This document shows positions 1 through 8,150 of a stretch of DNA of 64,000 nt, piece after piece (positions within the stretch are counted from its first letter, which is position 1; every line of letters starts with the position of its first letter). Position numbers and translations under genes: made by a program. The notes beneath the pieces are model-generated. The model was not told the DNA's origin, did not search any database, and saw only the letters and a program-made list of their open reading frames with translations. Origin of the DNA: Paraburkholderia phenoliruptrix (GTDB lineage: Bacteria > Pseudomonadota > Gammaproteobacteria > Burkholderiales > Burkholderiaceae); assembly GCF_902859825.1 (NCBI RefSeq), contig NZ_CADIKB010000012.1, forward strand, positions 1-64,000. The letters run 5' to 3'.

Positions 1-129
1 CAGAAACTGGCTCCATGTTCGAGGGAAATCTTCACCGGCAGTCGGGGTATGCTTGAGTTCGCTCACTACCCGATCATGGCGCAAGTGGAGCTAAATGGAT
101 AGCCCATACATTCATACAGGGTGTGCGTC

Positions 130-341
130 ATGCCTCATTTCGACCCATACGGGAAGCCGCGGCCTTGCGTCGGTTGCGAGCACTTTGCCGAGTTCGCTCA
201 GGCGGCTCGATCGTCCTATGCATGTACCGCGACCGCGCCCAGGTCAACGCCCAGCCGCAGCAGGGCTGTGTGCACCGGGTTCGGGCGATCGGAGCCGACG
301 ACGAGGTTTCTCCAGACCGAACGAAAAGGCGTTGGCGTTAG
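130..341 (+). pseudogene. Frameshifted small Cys-containing protein
   Basis: The reading frame from ATG 130 gives a small protein beginning MPHFDPYGKPRPCVGCEHF. At about 199-200 the coherent reading jumps to the frame that starts at 201, which reads GGSIVLCMYRDRAQ and ends with GADDE and a basic tail at the stop at 339-341. Joined, the two halves read as one compact protein of about 70 residues with several cysteines. One missing base near 200 explains the break. Proteins beginning DPYG-PRPCV-C are, from memory, small hypothetical proteins of Burkholderia. The function is unknown. A sequencing error is an alternative to true decay. Confidence 0.45.
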
Positions 342-433
342 CCTCCTCGGAGAATTCGCCAGCATTCGCCCCGTTGATCCCGTGCATCTGATTTAGGTCG
401 CCTAGACTGGATGAATGGTTCCGGGAGGCGCAG

Positions 434-634
434 ATGACAGCAGACGACGTGATTACCGTGTTTGAACAGATGAATGCTGAGGGGCGCGCTGATTACTCGC
501 TCGACGACACATGCGCGGGATTCGCGGGCTGGCTCGCGGAAGCTTGGGAGAGGTTGCCGGCGCAGGATATAGCGTTGCTTACTGCGGTGGGCGCAGTGCT
601 TTGGCGGGAGGGATTCGCCTTGCGGCAGAAATGA
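434..634 (+). CDS. Small hypothetical protein (66 aa)
   Basis: This is a 66-residue ORF with a good ribosome binding site, GGGAGG, six bases before ATG 434. A strong hairpin directly follows its stop. The product is acidic and Leu/Ala-rich, predicted mostly helical, with no signal peptide or membrane segment. I do not recognise a family. It lies in the integrated element and converges on the MazF-like gene, so it is not an obvious antitoxin in the same transcript. Start, RBS and terminator make it a plausible real gene. Confidence 0.5.
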   Translation: MTADDVITVFEQMNAEGRADYSLDDTCAGFAGWLAEAWERLPAQDIALLTAVGAVLWREGFALRQK

Positions 635-636
635 AA

Positions 637-657
637 AACCCGGCGTGGAGCCGGGTT
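637..657. terminator. Shared hairpin terminator between convergent genes
   Basis: An 8-bp GC-rich inverted repeat (AACCCGGC, loop GTGGA, GCCGGGTT) lies just after the stop at 634 and before the end of the convergent MazF-like gene at 672. A-rich sequence precedes it on the + strand, so the T-tract favours the minus direction. Confidence 0.55.
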
Positions 658-671
658 CGCTTAACAATCGA

Positions 672-1070
672 TCACAGTGATAGATACGCGCGGAGGCAGG
701 CGTCGATTGCTTCCATGTCCTCTTCGCAGAGGAAAACGCCTATGTATTTCCTGCCGGCATGCTGAGTTTTCTTGTACGGCTTCGTCAGACGATCAAAGCT
801 GATCGTCGCAAGCATGTCGCACTTTGCCCACATGGTGGCCTTGGGTTCCCATCCGGGTATCTGGACATGCGGAAGAGCGTAATGCCAGTGCTTTACTGGG
901 ACCGGTGCGGTTGTGGAGATGGGGACAACACTACACAGCCGACGCCCATGGCTGCTCTTATGCGAAACAACTATCGCTGGGCGACGTTTAACCATTTCAG
1001 GCTCTCGAAAGCCAGTGTTGAAATCGCAAACGAGTATCTCGCCCCGAGACGGTATGTAAGGAAGAGCCAT
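672..1070 (-). CDS. PemK/MazF-family toxin-like protein, no visible antitoxin
   Basis: This 132-residue protein begins MALPYIPSRGEILVCDF and continues with KRRPAIVVS and VVPISTTAP. That matches the MazF/PemK fold: the RG-x-I/L-x-x-x-D-F strand, the RPAIVVS strand and the VPI(S/T)T strand. Family members are usually sequence-specific endoribonucleases, but phage and island relatives with this longer form are poorly characterised. No antitoxin gene lies directly upstream on the same strand. Instead a terminator hairpin ends 11 bases before the start codon. No good ribosome binding site precedes ATG 1070. Expression may therefore depend on read-through, or may be very low. Confidence 0.75.
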   Translation of the reverse strand: MALPYIPSRGEILVCDFNTGFREPEMVKRRPAIVVSHKSSHGRRLCSVVPISTTAPVPVKHWHYALPHVQIPGWEPKATMWAKCDMLATISFDRLTKPYKKTQHAGRKYIGVFLCEEDMEAIDACLRAYLSL

Positions 1071-1077
1071 AGGATAA

Positions 1078-1105
1078 GAAAAAGCCCCCGAATTATCGGG
1101 GGCTT
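1078..1105 (-). terminator. Rho-independent terminator immediately upstream of the mazF-like gene
   Basis: A perfect 10-bp inverted repeat (AAGCCCCCGA, loop ATTA, TCGGGGGCTT) is followed on the minus strand by a T-rich run. It ends transcription coming from positions above 1105 and lies between the small ORF at 1109-1255 and the start of the MazF-like gene at 1070. Confidence 0.8.
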
Positions 1106-1108
1106 AGA

Positions 1109-1255
1109 TCAGACGCCCGGGCTAGCTTGGAATCGCCTATCCGGGCCGCTGCCGCACCTAAGATGCGACAGACTCAAGCCGGCTTTCGCCGGTGACACCA
1201 ACAGTATGCTGCCCGCAGCGATAAAACTCAAGTAAAAGCTTAGCTTCTGCATCAT
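1109..1255 (-). CDS. Possible small secreted peptide (48 aa)
   Basis: This is a 48-codon ORF starting at a tandem ATG ATG. The predicted product begins MMQKLSFYLSFIAAGSILLV and continues SPAKAGLSLSH. That is a textbook signal peptide: a positive n-region, a hydrophobic core and an A-K-A cleavage site near residue 25. The mature part would be only about 23 residues. The stop is four bases before a strong terminator, which supports a real transcription unit. The ribosome binding site is weak. I do not recognise a family. It could be a chance ORF inside the integrase 3' untranslated region. Confidence 0.35.
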   Translation of the reverse strand: MMQKLSFYLSFIAAGSILLVSPAKAGLSLSHLRCGSGPDRRFQASPGV

Positions 1256-1379
1256 GCGGCCGACACTTCTGTACTACCCCGTATTTGTGGTTTTTAGCGG
1301 TTCTTGCCGTCTTTCTTTGCAGCCGTAGTTTTCAGCCTGGCGCCACGTGGACGAGAATGACGCGTCCCTAAGGCCAGCA

Positions 1380-2558
1380 TTATGCCCCTTTTTGACTGTC
1401 CAGATAGTCGCCCCACCACTGCATCATCTTGTGCCGGTCCTTCAGGTATTCGGCGTGGTTGTACGCCGCCCGGACGCTGTCCCGCTCGGTGTGGGCGAGC
1501 TGGCGCTCGATCCAGTCCCGGTTGAAACCGTTTTCATTCAGGATCGTCGAGGCGAGCCCGCGGAAGCCATGCCCGGTCATCCGTGAGTGATAGCCCATCC
1601 GGTAAAGCGCGAACAGGATGGTGTTCTCGCTCATCGGCTTGTTGGGGTTGGTCGGGCTGGCGCACAGATACCGGGAATTGCCCTTCTGCTCGATCAGTTG
1701 CTTGAGCACCGCCACGGCCTGCTTTGACAGCGGCACGATGTGCGGCGCCCGCATCTTCATTTTCTCGGCGGGGATTTTCCACTCCTTGCGCTTCCAGTCG
1801 ATCTCTTCCTCCTCCAGGAAACGAAGCTCGACCGTCCGCACGAACGTGTAGGCCATCAACTTCAGCGCAAGGCGCGTACGGATGTCGCCCTCGTAAGTCT
1901 CGATCTTCCTCATGAGCTCGGGAACTTCCGCTTCCCCGACGCGCTTCATGTGGACGACGGTGCGGGTCTTCAGTGCCCCCTTCAGATCGGGCGTCGGATC
2001 GCGCTCAGCGCGGCCAGTCGCGATCGCAAATCGGAACACCTCGCCGGCCGTTTGTAGCGCCCGGTGCGACAGTTCGAGCGCGTCACGGCTCTCAATCTTC
2101 CGGATCACCGCGAGAATCTCAGGTGCCGTTATCTGCTGGATTGGCCGGGCGCCTAGCGCCGGGAACAGTTCGCTCTCCATTCGCTTCATCACCCGAACGG
2201 CATGGGCCTCGCTCCAGCTCGCCTTCTTGTGATCGTGCCAGTCGCGCGCGACCGCCTCGAACGAGTTTTCGCGTTCAAGATTCCGCTGGAGCGCCGCTCG
2301 CTTCTTCTCGTGCGATGGGTCCAGCCCCGCACGAAGAGCGTCCTTTATTTCCTCCCGGGCCTTCCGCGCGGCAAGGAGAGATACTTCCGGATAGACCCCC
2401 AGAGCGGCCCGCCGCTCCTTCCCGTCGATCCGGTATTTCAGGCGCCAGTACTTCGATCCATTGGGCATGACTTCGAGGTACATGCCTTGGCTATCAGCCA
2501 GCTTGTAGGCCTTCTCGCGCGGCTTCGCAGACCGCACGGCGACATCGGTAAGGGGCAT
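1380..2558 (-). CDS. P4-type tyrosine integrase
   Basis: This 392-residue site-specific recombinase would catalyse integration and excision of the element at the neighbouring tRNA-Leu. The N-terminus, MPLTDVAVRSAKP, is the arm-binding DUF4102 domain of P4-like integrases. A central core-binding domain and a C-terminal catalytic domain follow. The catalytic residues are visible: Arg in TFVRTVELR, H-x-x-R in HGFRGLAS, His in RQLAH and Tyr in RAAYNHAEY. I chose ATG 2558 because the family begins there; a further upstream extension would be an artefact. The gene looks intact and points away from the tRNA, as is usual for islands entering tRNA 3' ends. Confidence 0.95.
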   Translation of the reverse strand: MPLTDVAVRSAKPREKAYKLADSQGMYLEVMPNGSKYWRLKYRIDGKERRAALGVYPEVSLLAARKAREEIKDALRAGLDPSHEKKRAALQRNLERENSFEAVARDWHDHKKASWSEAHAVRVMKRMESELFPALGARPIQQITAPEILAVIRKIESRDALELSHRALQTAGEVFRFAIATGRAERDPTPDLKGALKTRTVVHMKRVGEAEVPELMRKIETYEGDIRTRLALKLMAYTFVRTVELRFLEEEEIDWKRKEWKIPAEKMKMRAPHIVPLSKQAVAVLKQLIEQKGNSRYLCASPTNPNKPMSENTILFALYRMGYHSRMTGHGFRGLASTILNENGFNRDWIERQLAHTERDSVRAAYNHAEYLKDRHKMMQWWGDYLDSQKGA

Positions 2559-2566
2559 AAGCGTGT

Positions 2567-2618
2567 GGGGGCATATTTGTGCCCCTATCGTGAAAATCTG
2601 CCCCCAACGATGCCCCCA
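2567..2618. promoter_or_regulatory. Cluster of four TGCCCC(C)A boxes before the integrase
   Basis: Four copies of a short motif lie upstream of the integrase start: one inverted at 2567-2573 and direct copies at 2580-2585, 2599-2606 and 2611-2618. The first two form an inverted repeat around TATTTG. Position and repetition suggest integrase arm-type binding sites or an autoregulatory operator. Confidence 0.45.
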
Positions 2619-2674
2619 CTTTCGGTGGGTGTCAATGGGAAACGATGGGCAATGTTGGTAAAGCGAAACGCCGC

Positions 2675-2699
2675 AAACCCTTGACTTACAGGGTTTTTT
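2675..2699 (+). terminator. Weak hairpin with T-run beside the integration site
   Basis: A 6-bp stem (AAACCC and GGGTTT, 10-base loop) runs into a T-tract on the + strand. It lies between the integrase promoter region and the tRNA 3' end, where attachment-site sequences are expected. It may be a terminator at the element border. Confidence 0.3.
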
Positions 2700-2730
2700 G
2701 GTCAACTATGGGAGACGTTGGGAGACAGCA

Positions 2731-2815
2731 TGGTGCCGGGGACCGGACTCGAACCGGCAAGCCGTGAAGCGGCGGATTTTAAGTCCGCTATGTTTACCAA
2801 TTTCATCACCCCGGC
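2731..2815 (-). tRNA. tRNA-Leu(UAA)
   Basis: The 85-base minus-strand sequence folds as a class II tRNA. It has a 7-bp acceptor stem (GCCGGGG with CCCCGGC), discriminator A and an encoded CCA. The anticodon stem-loop has loop CTTAAAA, giving anticodon UAA. A long variable arm and a GGTTCGAGTCC T-arm complete it. It decodes UUA and UUG. Its 3' end faces the integrase, so it is the likely attachment site of the element to the left; the gene itself is intact. Confidence 0.96.
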
Positions 2816-2962
2816 GAGGGTGGGGAAAAACGCGTGGACGCGCATTCTACCATTGGCCGCAGAGCCGGCAAAACGTACGCATGACCCACCTGCCCGGCGA
2901 ACGGGCCCCCACTCTGCCATCACTCCCGAAGTCATCGGCGAGTCATAAACCTCCCCGATAAT

Positions 2963-2991
2963 CCGCTCCGAAAACGTTTACAACCGAGCGG
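2963..2991. promoter_or_regulatory. LacI-family operator candidate
   Basis: The palindrome AAACGTTT (2972-2979) is the core typical of LacI/GalR operators. It sits 18 bases before the lacI-type start codon and is flanked by CCGCTC and GAGCGG, which form an outer imperfect dyad. This position suggests autoregulation of the regulator and possibly of the operon behind it. Confidence 0.55.
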
Positions 2992-2996
2992 AAATC

Positions 2997-4064
2997 ATGA
3001 CCCCGACGATCAAGGATGTCGCTGCGCACGCGGGCTTTTCCATCGCGACGGTCTCGCGCGCGATCAACGCGCCGCACACCGTGAGCCCCGTCACGCTCGA
3101 CAAGGTCCGGCAGTCCATCGACGCCCTCCAGTTCCGGCCGAGCCCGCTCGGCCGTCAGCTGCGCGGCGAGCGCACGCGCCTGATCGGCGTGATCGTGCCG
3201 ACGCTTGCGAATCCGGTGTTCGCTGAATGCCTGCAAGGCATCGACGAACTCGCGGCAGCGCAGGGCTACCGCCTCATGCTGATGACCACCCAGTACGACG
3301 CCGATCGCGAACGCCGCGCCATCGAAACGCTGCGCGAACATCGCGTGGAAGGCCTCATCCTGACGGTCGCCGACGCCGACACGCATCCGCTGCTCGATCA
3401 GCTCGACCGTGACGGCCTGCTCTACGTGCTGATGCACAACGACACCGAACGGCGCCCATCGGTCTCGGTCGACAACCGTCTGGCTGCCTATGAAGGCGTG
3501 CGCATGCTGATCGCGCACGGCCATCGCCGCATCCTCATGCTCGCGGGCACGCTCGCCGCTTCGGACCGCGCACGCCAGCGCCACCTCGGCTATGCGCAGG
3601 CCATGCAGCAGGCCGGGCTCACGCCTGCGCCCGCGCTCGAAGTCGATTTCAACGCCGACGAACTCGCGCCCTCCGTGCTCGCGCATCTGACGCAAGGGGC
3701 GAACCGCCCGAGTGCCCTCTTTTGCAGTAACGATCTGCTTGCGATGGTCGTGATGCGCGGCCTGCGCCGCGCGCGTCTGCAGATTCCGCGCGACATGTCG
3801 ATTCTCGGTTTCGACGGCCTCGCGATGGGCGAGCTGCTGTCGCCGCCGCTCGCGAGCGTCTGCGCGCCGAATCGCGAGATCGGCTGCGCCGCATGGCGTC
3901 GTTTGCTCGCGCGCGTCACCGGCGGCGACGCGGGCCGAGGCGCTGCGCCGCTCGCGCTGACGCTGCCGCACAGCGTGCGCGAAGGCGCGACCATCGCCGC
4001 CATTTCGAACCATCACGGCAGCGCTGCACTGCATGCGCGCTCGCACCTTCATCTTGAGTCCTGA
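2997..4064 (+). CDS. LacI-family transcriptional regulator
   Basis: This 355-residue regulator has an N-terminal LacI helix-turn-helix (TIKDVAAHAGFSIATVSRAI, residues about 4-23) and a hinge helix ending near residue 60. A periplasmic-binding-protein-like effector domain follows, opening with LIGVIVPTLANPVF. It probably represses the ABC operon starting 83 bases downstream in the same direction and releases DNA when the imported solute or its product binds. A palindromic LacI-type operator lies just upstream. The final 20 residues are His-rich and outside the usual family length. The effector is not known. Confidence 0.92.
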   Translation: MTPTIKDVAAHAGFSIATVSRAINAPHTVSPVTLDKVRQSIDALQFRPSPLGRQLRGERTRLIGVIVPTLANPVFAECLQGIDELAAAQGYRLMLMTTQYDADRERRAIETLREHRVEGLILTVADADTHPLLDQLDRDGLLYVLMHNDTERRPSVSVDNRLAAYEGVRMLIAHGHRRILMLAGTLAASDRARQRHLGYAQAMQQAGLTPAPALEVDFNADELAPSVLAHLTQGANRPSALFCSNDLLAMVVMRGLRRARLQIPRDMSILGFDGLAMGELLSPPLASVCAPNREIGCAAWRRLLARVTGGDAGRGAAPLALTLPHSVREGATIAAISNHHGSAALHARSHLHLES

Positions 4065-4147
4065 CTAACTCGCTGGGATTCGCTGAACCACTCGCCTCAA
4101 ACAACAACTCTGAACCACCCGCTTTTGTCCCTTCCTGGAGAACCGCA

Positions 4148-5227
4148 GTGACCCGCTTTTCCGTCCGCCTTGCATCGCCGCTTACATCGCTGATGCGCCG
4201 TCTCGCACAGTCCACCGTCGTCGCGCTGGGCGCGGGCGCCGTCGCGACCGCCGCCCTTGCCGTCGTCATGCCGCAAAGCGCACACGCCGACGAAACCGCC
4301 ATCTGCTACAACTGTCCGCCGGAATGGGCCGACTGGGCAAGCCAGATCAAGGCCATCCAGCAGAAGACCGGCATTCGCGTGCCGTTCGACAACAAGAACT
4401 CCGGCCAGTCGATTGCGCAACTCATGGCCGAGCAGAAAAGCCCCGTCGCGGATGTCGTCTATCTCGGCATCTCGTCGGCGTTCCAGGCGAAGGACAAGGG
4501 TGTGGTCGAGCCGTACAAACCCGCGCATTGGGACGACATTCCCGCGAACCTGAAGGACCCGCAAGGCTACTGGTTCACGATCCACTCGGGAACGCTGGGC
4601 TTTTTCGTCAACAAGGACGCGCTCGAAGGCAAGCCAGTGCCGCGCTCGTGGGCCGATCTGCTCAAGCCCGAATACAAAGGCATGATCGGCTACCTCGATC
4701 CGTCGAGCGCGTTTGTCGGCTACGCGGGCGCGGTCGCGGTGAATCAGGCGCTCGGCGGCACGCTCGACAACTTCGAGCCGGGCCTCGACTGGTTCCGCAA
4801 GCTCAAGGCAAATGCGCCGATCGTGCCGAAGCAGACCGCCTACGCACGCGTCATGTCCGGCGAAATCCCGATTCTGCTCGACTACGATTTCGATGCCTAT
4901 CGCGCGAAATACAAAGATCACGCCAACGTCGAATTAGTGATTCCCAAAGAAGGCACGATTGCCGTGCCGTACGTGATGAGCCTCGTGAAAGGCGCGCCGC
5001 ACGAAGCGAACGGCAAGAAAGTGCTGGATTTCGTGCTCTCCGACGAAGGCCAGAAACTATGGGCCGACGCTTATCTGCGCCCGGTGCGCGCGAATGCGAT
5101 GAGCCCGCAAACGGCGGCGAAATTCCTGCCCGCCAGCGAATATGCCCGCGCCAAGCCGGTCGATTTCGGCAAGATGGCCGAAAAGCAGGCGAGCTTCGGC
5201 GAACGCTATTTGCAGGTGATGCATTGA
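4148..5227 (+). CDS. ABC transporter periplasmic solute-binding protein
   Basis: This is the periplasmic binding component of the importer. The GTG start at 4148 has GGAG seven bases upstream. The product (359 aa) opens with a basic n-region and a hydrophobic stretch ending near MPQSAHADE, an export signal. The mature domain resembles the Fe3+/2-aminoethylphosphonate/polyamine group of binding proteins (SBP_bac family), with motifs such as GTLGFFVNKDAL. The stop overlaps the first permease start (TTGA). The solute is not readable from the sequence. The GpdQ-like enzyme at the operon end suggests glycerophosphodiesters. Confidence 0.88.
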   Translation: MTRFSVRLASPLTSLMRRLAQSTVVALGAGAVATAALAVVMPQSAHADETAICYNCPPEWADWASQIKAIQQKTGIRVPFDNKNSGQSIAQLMAEQKSPVADVVYLGISSAFQAKDKGVVEPYKPAHWDDIPANLKDPQGYWFTIHSGTLGFFVNKDALEGKPVPRSWADLLKPEYKGMIGYLDPSSAFVGYAGAVAVNQALGGTLDNFEPGLDWFRKLKANAPIVPKQTAYARVMSGEIPILLDYDFDAYRAKYKDHANVELVIPKEGTIAVPYVMSLVKGAPHEANGKKVLDFVLSDEGQKLWADAYLRPVRANAMSPQTAAKFLPASEYARAKPVDFGKMAEKQASFGERYLQVMH

Positions 5228-6048
5228 ACGACATCACGTTCCCGTTGCGCTGGCGCATCGCACTGCTTGCGCCGGCGCTCGCGGTTTTCATCGCGTTCTG
5301 GCTGCTGCCGATGGGGGCGCTCGCGCAGCTGAGCGGCGACGGCCACGCGTTCGCCACCTATCGCGCGATGCTGACGAATCCGCGCTACATGTCGAGCCTC
5401 GGCGCAACCGTCGTGCTTTCGGCGGCGGTGACGGCTGCCACGTTGGTGCTCTCCGTGATTGCCGGTTTGCTGCTCGCGCGCCGCGAGTTCGCGTTCAAGC
5501 GCACGCTGCTCGCGTTGCTGACCTTCCCGCTCGCGTTTCCGGGCGTGGTGGTCGGCTTCATGGTCATCATGCTGGCAGGACGCCAGGGGCTCGTCGGCGC
5601 GTTGTCGCTCAAGCTCACCGGCGACCGTTGGGTATTCGCCTATTCGATGAGCGGGCTTTTTCTCGGCTATCTGTACTTCTCGATTCCGCGCGTGATCGTC
5701 ACGGTGATGGCTTCGGCCACCAAACTCGATGCGTCGCTCGAGGAAGCCGCGCGCTCGCTTGGCGCATCGCCATGGCGCATTACGCGCGACATCGTATTGC
5801 CTGCGCTGTCGCCCGGTCTGATCGCGGCGGGCGCGGTGTGCTTCGCCACCGCGATGGGCGCGTTCGGCACGGCGTTCACGCTCGCCACCGACATCGACGT
5901 CCTGCCGATGACCATCTACACCGAGTTCACGCTCAACGCGAACATGGTGACGGCGGCGGGCCTGTCCATCGTGCTAGGCATCGTCACATGGGCGGTGCTT
6001 GCTCTCGCCCGCAGCGTGAGCGGCTCCGCCGTCGCGGCCAGCGCATGA
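5224..6048 (+). CDS. ABC transporter permease (first)
   Basis: This inner-membrane permease has about six transmembrane helices and a BPD_transp_1 domain. The conserved EAA loop reads LEEAARSLGASPWRITRDIVLPA. The likely start is TTG 5224, which overlaps the binding protein's stop and gives MNDITFPLRW and 274 residues. The reading frame is open far upstream inside the binding-protein gene, but that part is out of frame with the real protein. It works with the second permease at 6098 and the ATPase at 7000. Confidence 0.88.
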   Translation: MNDITFPLRWRIALLAPALAVFIAFWLLPMGALAQLSGDGHAFATYRAMLTNPRYMSSLGATVVLSAAVTAATLVLSVIAGLLLARREFAFKRTLLALLTFPLAFPGVVVGFMVIMLAGRQGLVGALSLKLTGDRWVFAYSMSGLFLGYLYFSIPRVIVTVMASATKLDASLEEAARSLGASPWRITRDIVLPALSPGLIAAGAVCFATAMGAFGTAFTLATDIDVLPMTIYTEFTLNANMVTAAGLSIVLGIVTWAVLALARSVSGSAVAASA

Positions 6049-6097
6049 GCGGCGCATCATGGCCACAGGCCGCCTCAACGGAAAGAAAAAGCTCCTC

Positions 6098-7003
6098 ATG
6101 AACTCGATCACTGCTACTTCACAGCCTGCCGGCGAGCGTCGCTCGCGCGTTCGCATGCCCGATGCCAGAGCATGGCTCGCGGCGGGCCAGTGGTTCGTCA
6201 CGCTGTCGCTCTGCGCGTTTCTGATCGTGCCGGTCGCGATGTCGATCCTCGCCGGTTTGACGGTCAACTACTTCAAGGGCATCGCGAGCGGCTTCACGTT
6301 GCGCTGGCTCGGCGAAGTATGGACGCAGTACCACGGCTCGGTGTTTCTCTCGCTCGAAGTCGCGGCTGCGACGCTCTTCATTACGCTGTTGACGGGCGTG
6401 CCCGCGGGCTATGTGCTCGCGCGCAGCAAGACGCGGCTCTCGCGCGTCATCGAAGAGTTTCTCGTGCTGCCCATTGCGCTGCCCGGGCTTGCCTCCGCGC
6501 TGGCGCTGCTCGTGGTGTATGGCGGCTTCACGATGTTCCGCATGAGCGTCGCGTTTATTGTCATCGGCCACGTGGTGTTTACGCTGCCCTTCATGGTGCG
6601 CGCGGTCGCCGCCGTGTGCGCGAGCAGCGATCTGCGCACGCTGGAAGAAGGCGCCGCGAGTCTCGGCGCGAGCTTCATGCAGCGCTTCGTGACCATCGTG
6701 CTGCCCAATGCGAGGCCCGGCATCGTGGCGGGTGCACTCGCGGTGCTGACGCTTTCCATCGGCGAATTCAATCTGACGTGGATGCTGCACACGCCCGACA
6801 CCAAGACGCTGCCGGTCGGTCTTGCCGACACCTACGCGTCGTTGCGCATTGAAATCGGCAGTGCCTACACGATTCTCTTTTTCATCATGACGATGCCGCT
6901 GCTCGTCGCAATGCAATGGCTCGGCGTCGATGCGACCGGCCAGCGCAACGCGGCAAAAAAACGCGGCGCCGTTTCTGTTTCGAAGTCCAAAACGACGCCA
7001 TGA
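6098..7003 (+). CDS. ABC transporter permease (second)
   Basis: This is the second inner-membrane permease, about 300 residues with six predicted helices and an EAA loop (LEEGAASLGASFMQRFVTIVLPNA). The start is uncertain: ATG 6098 (MNSITATS) has a GGAAAG about twelve bases upstream, while ATG 6059 is also in frame. The last codon overlaps the ATPase start (ATGA at 7000-7003), indicating translational coupling. It pairs with the first permease as a heterodimer. Confidence 0.88.
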   Translation: MNSITATSQPAGERRSRVRMPDARAWLAAGQWFVTLSLCAFLIVPVAMSILAGLTVNYFKGIASGFTLRWLGEVWTQYHGSVFLSLEVAAATLFITLLTGVPAGYVLARSKTRLSRVIEEFLVLPIALPGLASALALLVVYGGFTMFRMSVAFIVIGHVVFTLPFMVRAVAAVCASSDLRTLEEGAASLGASFMQRFVTIVLPNARPGIVAGALAVLTLSIGEFNLTWMLHTPDTKTLPVGLADTYASLRIEIGSAYTILFFIMTMPLLVAMQWLGVDATGQRNAAKKRGAVSVSKSKTTP

Positions 7004-8106
7004 CACTTGCCTCAGCTTCCTCCACCGCTTCTTCCTCCGCGTCGGCCTCCGGTGCCGCCTCGGTGCCGATCACGCTGACGCAGTGCGCGAAAACGTTTCG
7101 CGGCTCGCGTGTGCTCGAACCGGTCGATCTGCGCATTGAAGCAGGCGAGACGCTCGTGCTGCTCGGCCCCTCCGGGTGCGGTAAAACGACCACGCTGCGC
7201 ATGATCGCGGGCCTCGAAACACCCGACGCGGGCGGCCGCATCGCATTCGGCGACGACGACGTCACCGCGCTGCCCATCGAAAAACGCCAGGTGGGCATGG
7301 TGTTCCAAAGCTACGCGCTGTTCCCGAACCTGACGGTGCGCGGCAATATCGGCTATGGCCTGAAAATCCGGCGCATGCCGGCAGACACCGCGCGGCAGCG
7401 CGTCGACGAACTGCTCGCCATGATGCGTCTCACCGCGCACGCCGACAAACCGATCGATCAGTTGTCGGGCGGCCAGCGTCAGCGTGTCGCGCTCGCACGC
7501 GCGCTCGCTGTGCAGCCGCGCGTGCTGCTGCTCGACGAACCGCTCACGGCGCTCGACGCCCGCTTGCGCGACGCGTTGCGCAGCGAGATGAACGCGCTGC
7601 TGCGCGAACTCGGCATCACAACAATCTATGTGACGCATGACCAGGCCGAAGCAATGGAACTGGGTGACCGCATCGTCGTGATGAGCGCGGGGCGCATCGA
7701 GCAGATCGGCTCGCCGCGCGACATCTACTATCGGCCGGCGAATCGCGCGGTCGCGCAGTTCGTCGGCACGATCAACCGCGTTGCCGGCGAGCGCCGCGGC
7801 AACATGCTGACAACGACAGGCGGCGCCGTGCCGCTGCCCGCCGCCCAGGCGAACGCGTTGGTAGAGCGCGACGCGAAGCACGAAATTTTCTTCCGCCCCG
7901 AAGACGCGTTTCTCGCCGATCCGGCTCACGCGCAACTGCGCGGCTGCATTGAAAGCAGCGCATTTCTCGGCGAGCGCACGCGCCTCACAATCAGCGGCGC
8001 CGCCCCCGATGCGCTGCTCATCGACGTCGCGGGCCGTGTCGAACTCGCGCGCGGCACGCCGGTCGGCATCTCGATCGGGCAGGACGCGCTGATTGCGCTA
8101 TCGTAA
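7000..8106 (+). CDS. ABC transporter ATP-binding protein
   Basis: This 368-residue ATPase drives the importer. Walker A is GPSGCGKTT, the Q-loop is VFQSYALFP, the signature is LSGGQRQR, Walker B is VLLLDEPL and the H-loop is VTHDQ. The C-terminal third is a TOBE-type regulatory domain, typical of MalK/PotA/FbpC ATPases. An N-terminal stretch of about 20 Ala/Ser residues precedes the ABC domain. The start overlaps the stop of the second permease. Confidence 0.93.
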   Translation: MTLASASSTASSSASASGAASVPITLTQCAKTFRGSRVLEPVDLRIEAGETLVLLGPSGCGKTTTLRMIAGLETPDAGGRIAFGDDDVTALPIEKRQVGMVFQSYALFPNLTVRGNIGYGLKIRRMPADTARQRVDELLAMMRLTAHADKPIDQLSGGQRQRVALARALAVQPRVLLLDEPLTALDARLRDALRSEMNALLRELGITTIYVTHDQAEAMELGDRIVVMSAGRIEQIGSPRDIYYRPANRAVAQFVGTINRVAGERRGNMLTTTGGAVPLPAAQANALVERDAKHEIFFRPEDAFLADPAHAQLRGCIESSAFLGERTRLTISGAAPDALLIDVAGRVELARGTPVGISIGQDALIALS

Positions 8107-8150
8107 TGAAGCCGCGCGTTGCACCCGCGCGCAACAATGAGGATGACCCC

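Noticed and set aside
2702..2935. Minus-strand ORF across the tRNA gene
   Set aside because: It reads straight through tRNA-Leu(UAA) and has no family resemblance.
4324..5223. Open frame that fuses sequence inside the binding-protein gene to the first permease
   Set aside because: The upstream part overlaps the true binding-protein frame and is Arg-rich; the permease begins at TTG 5224.
8106..8150. Upstream start of the phosphodiesterase overlapping the ATPase stop
   Set aside because: The ATG at 8151 has a good ribosome binding site and begins directly with the family motif LLAQISDLH; the upstream 15 residues are not family-like.
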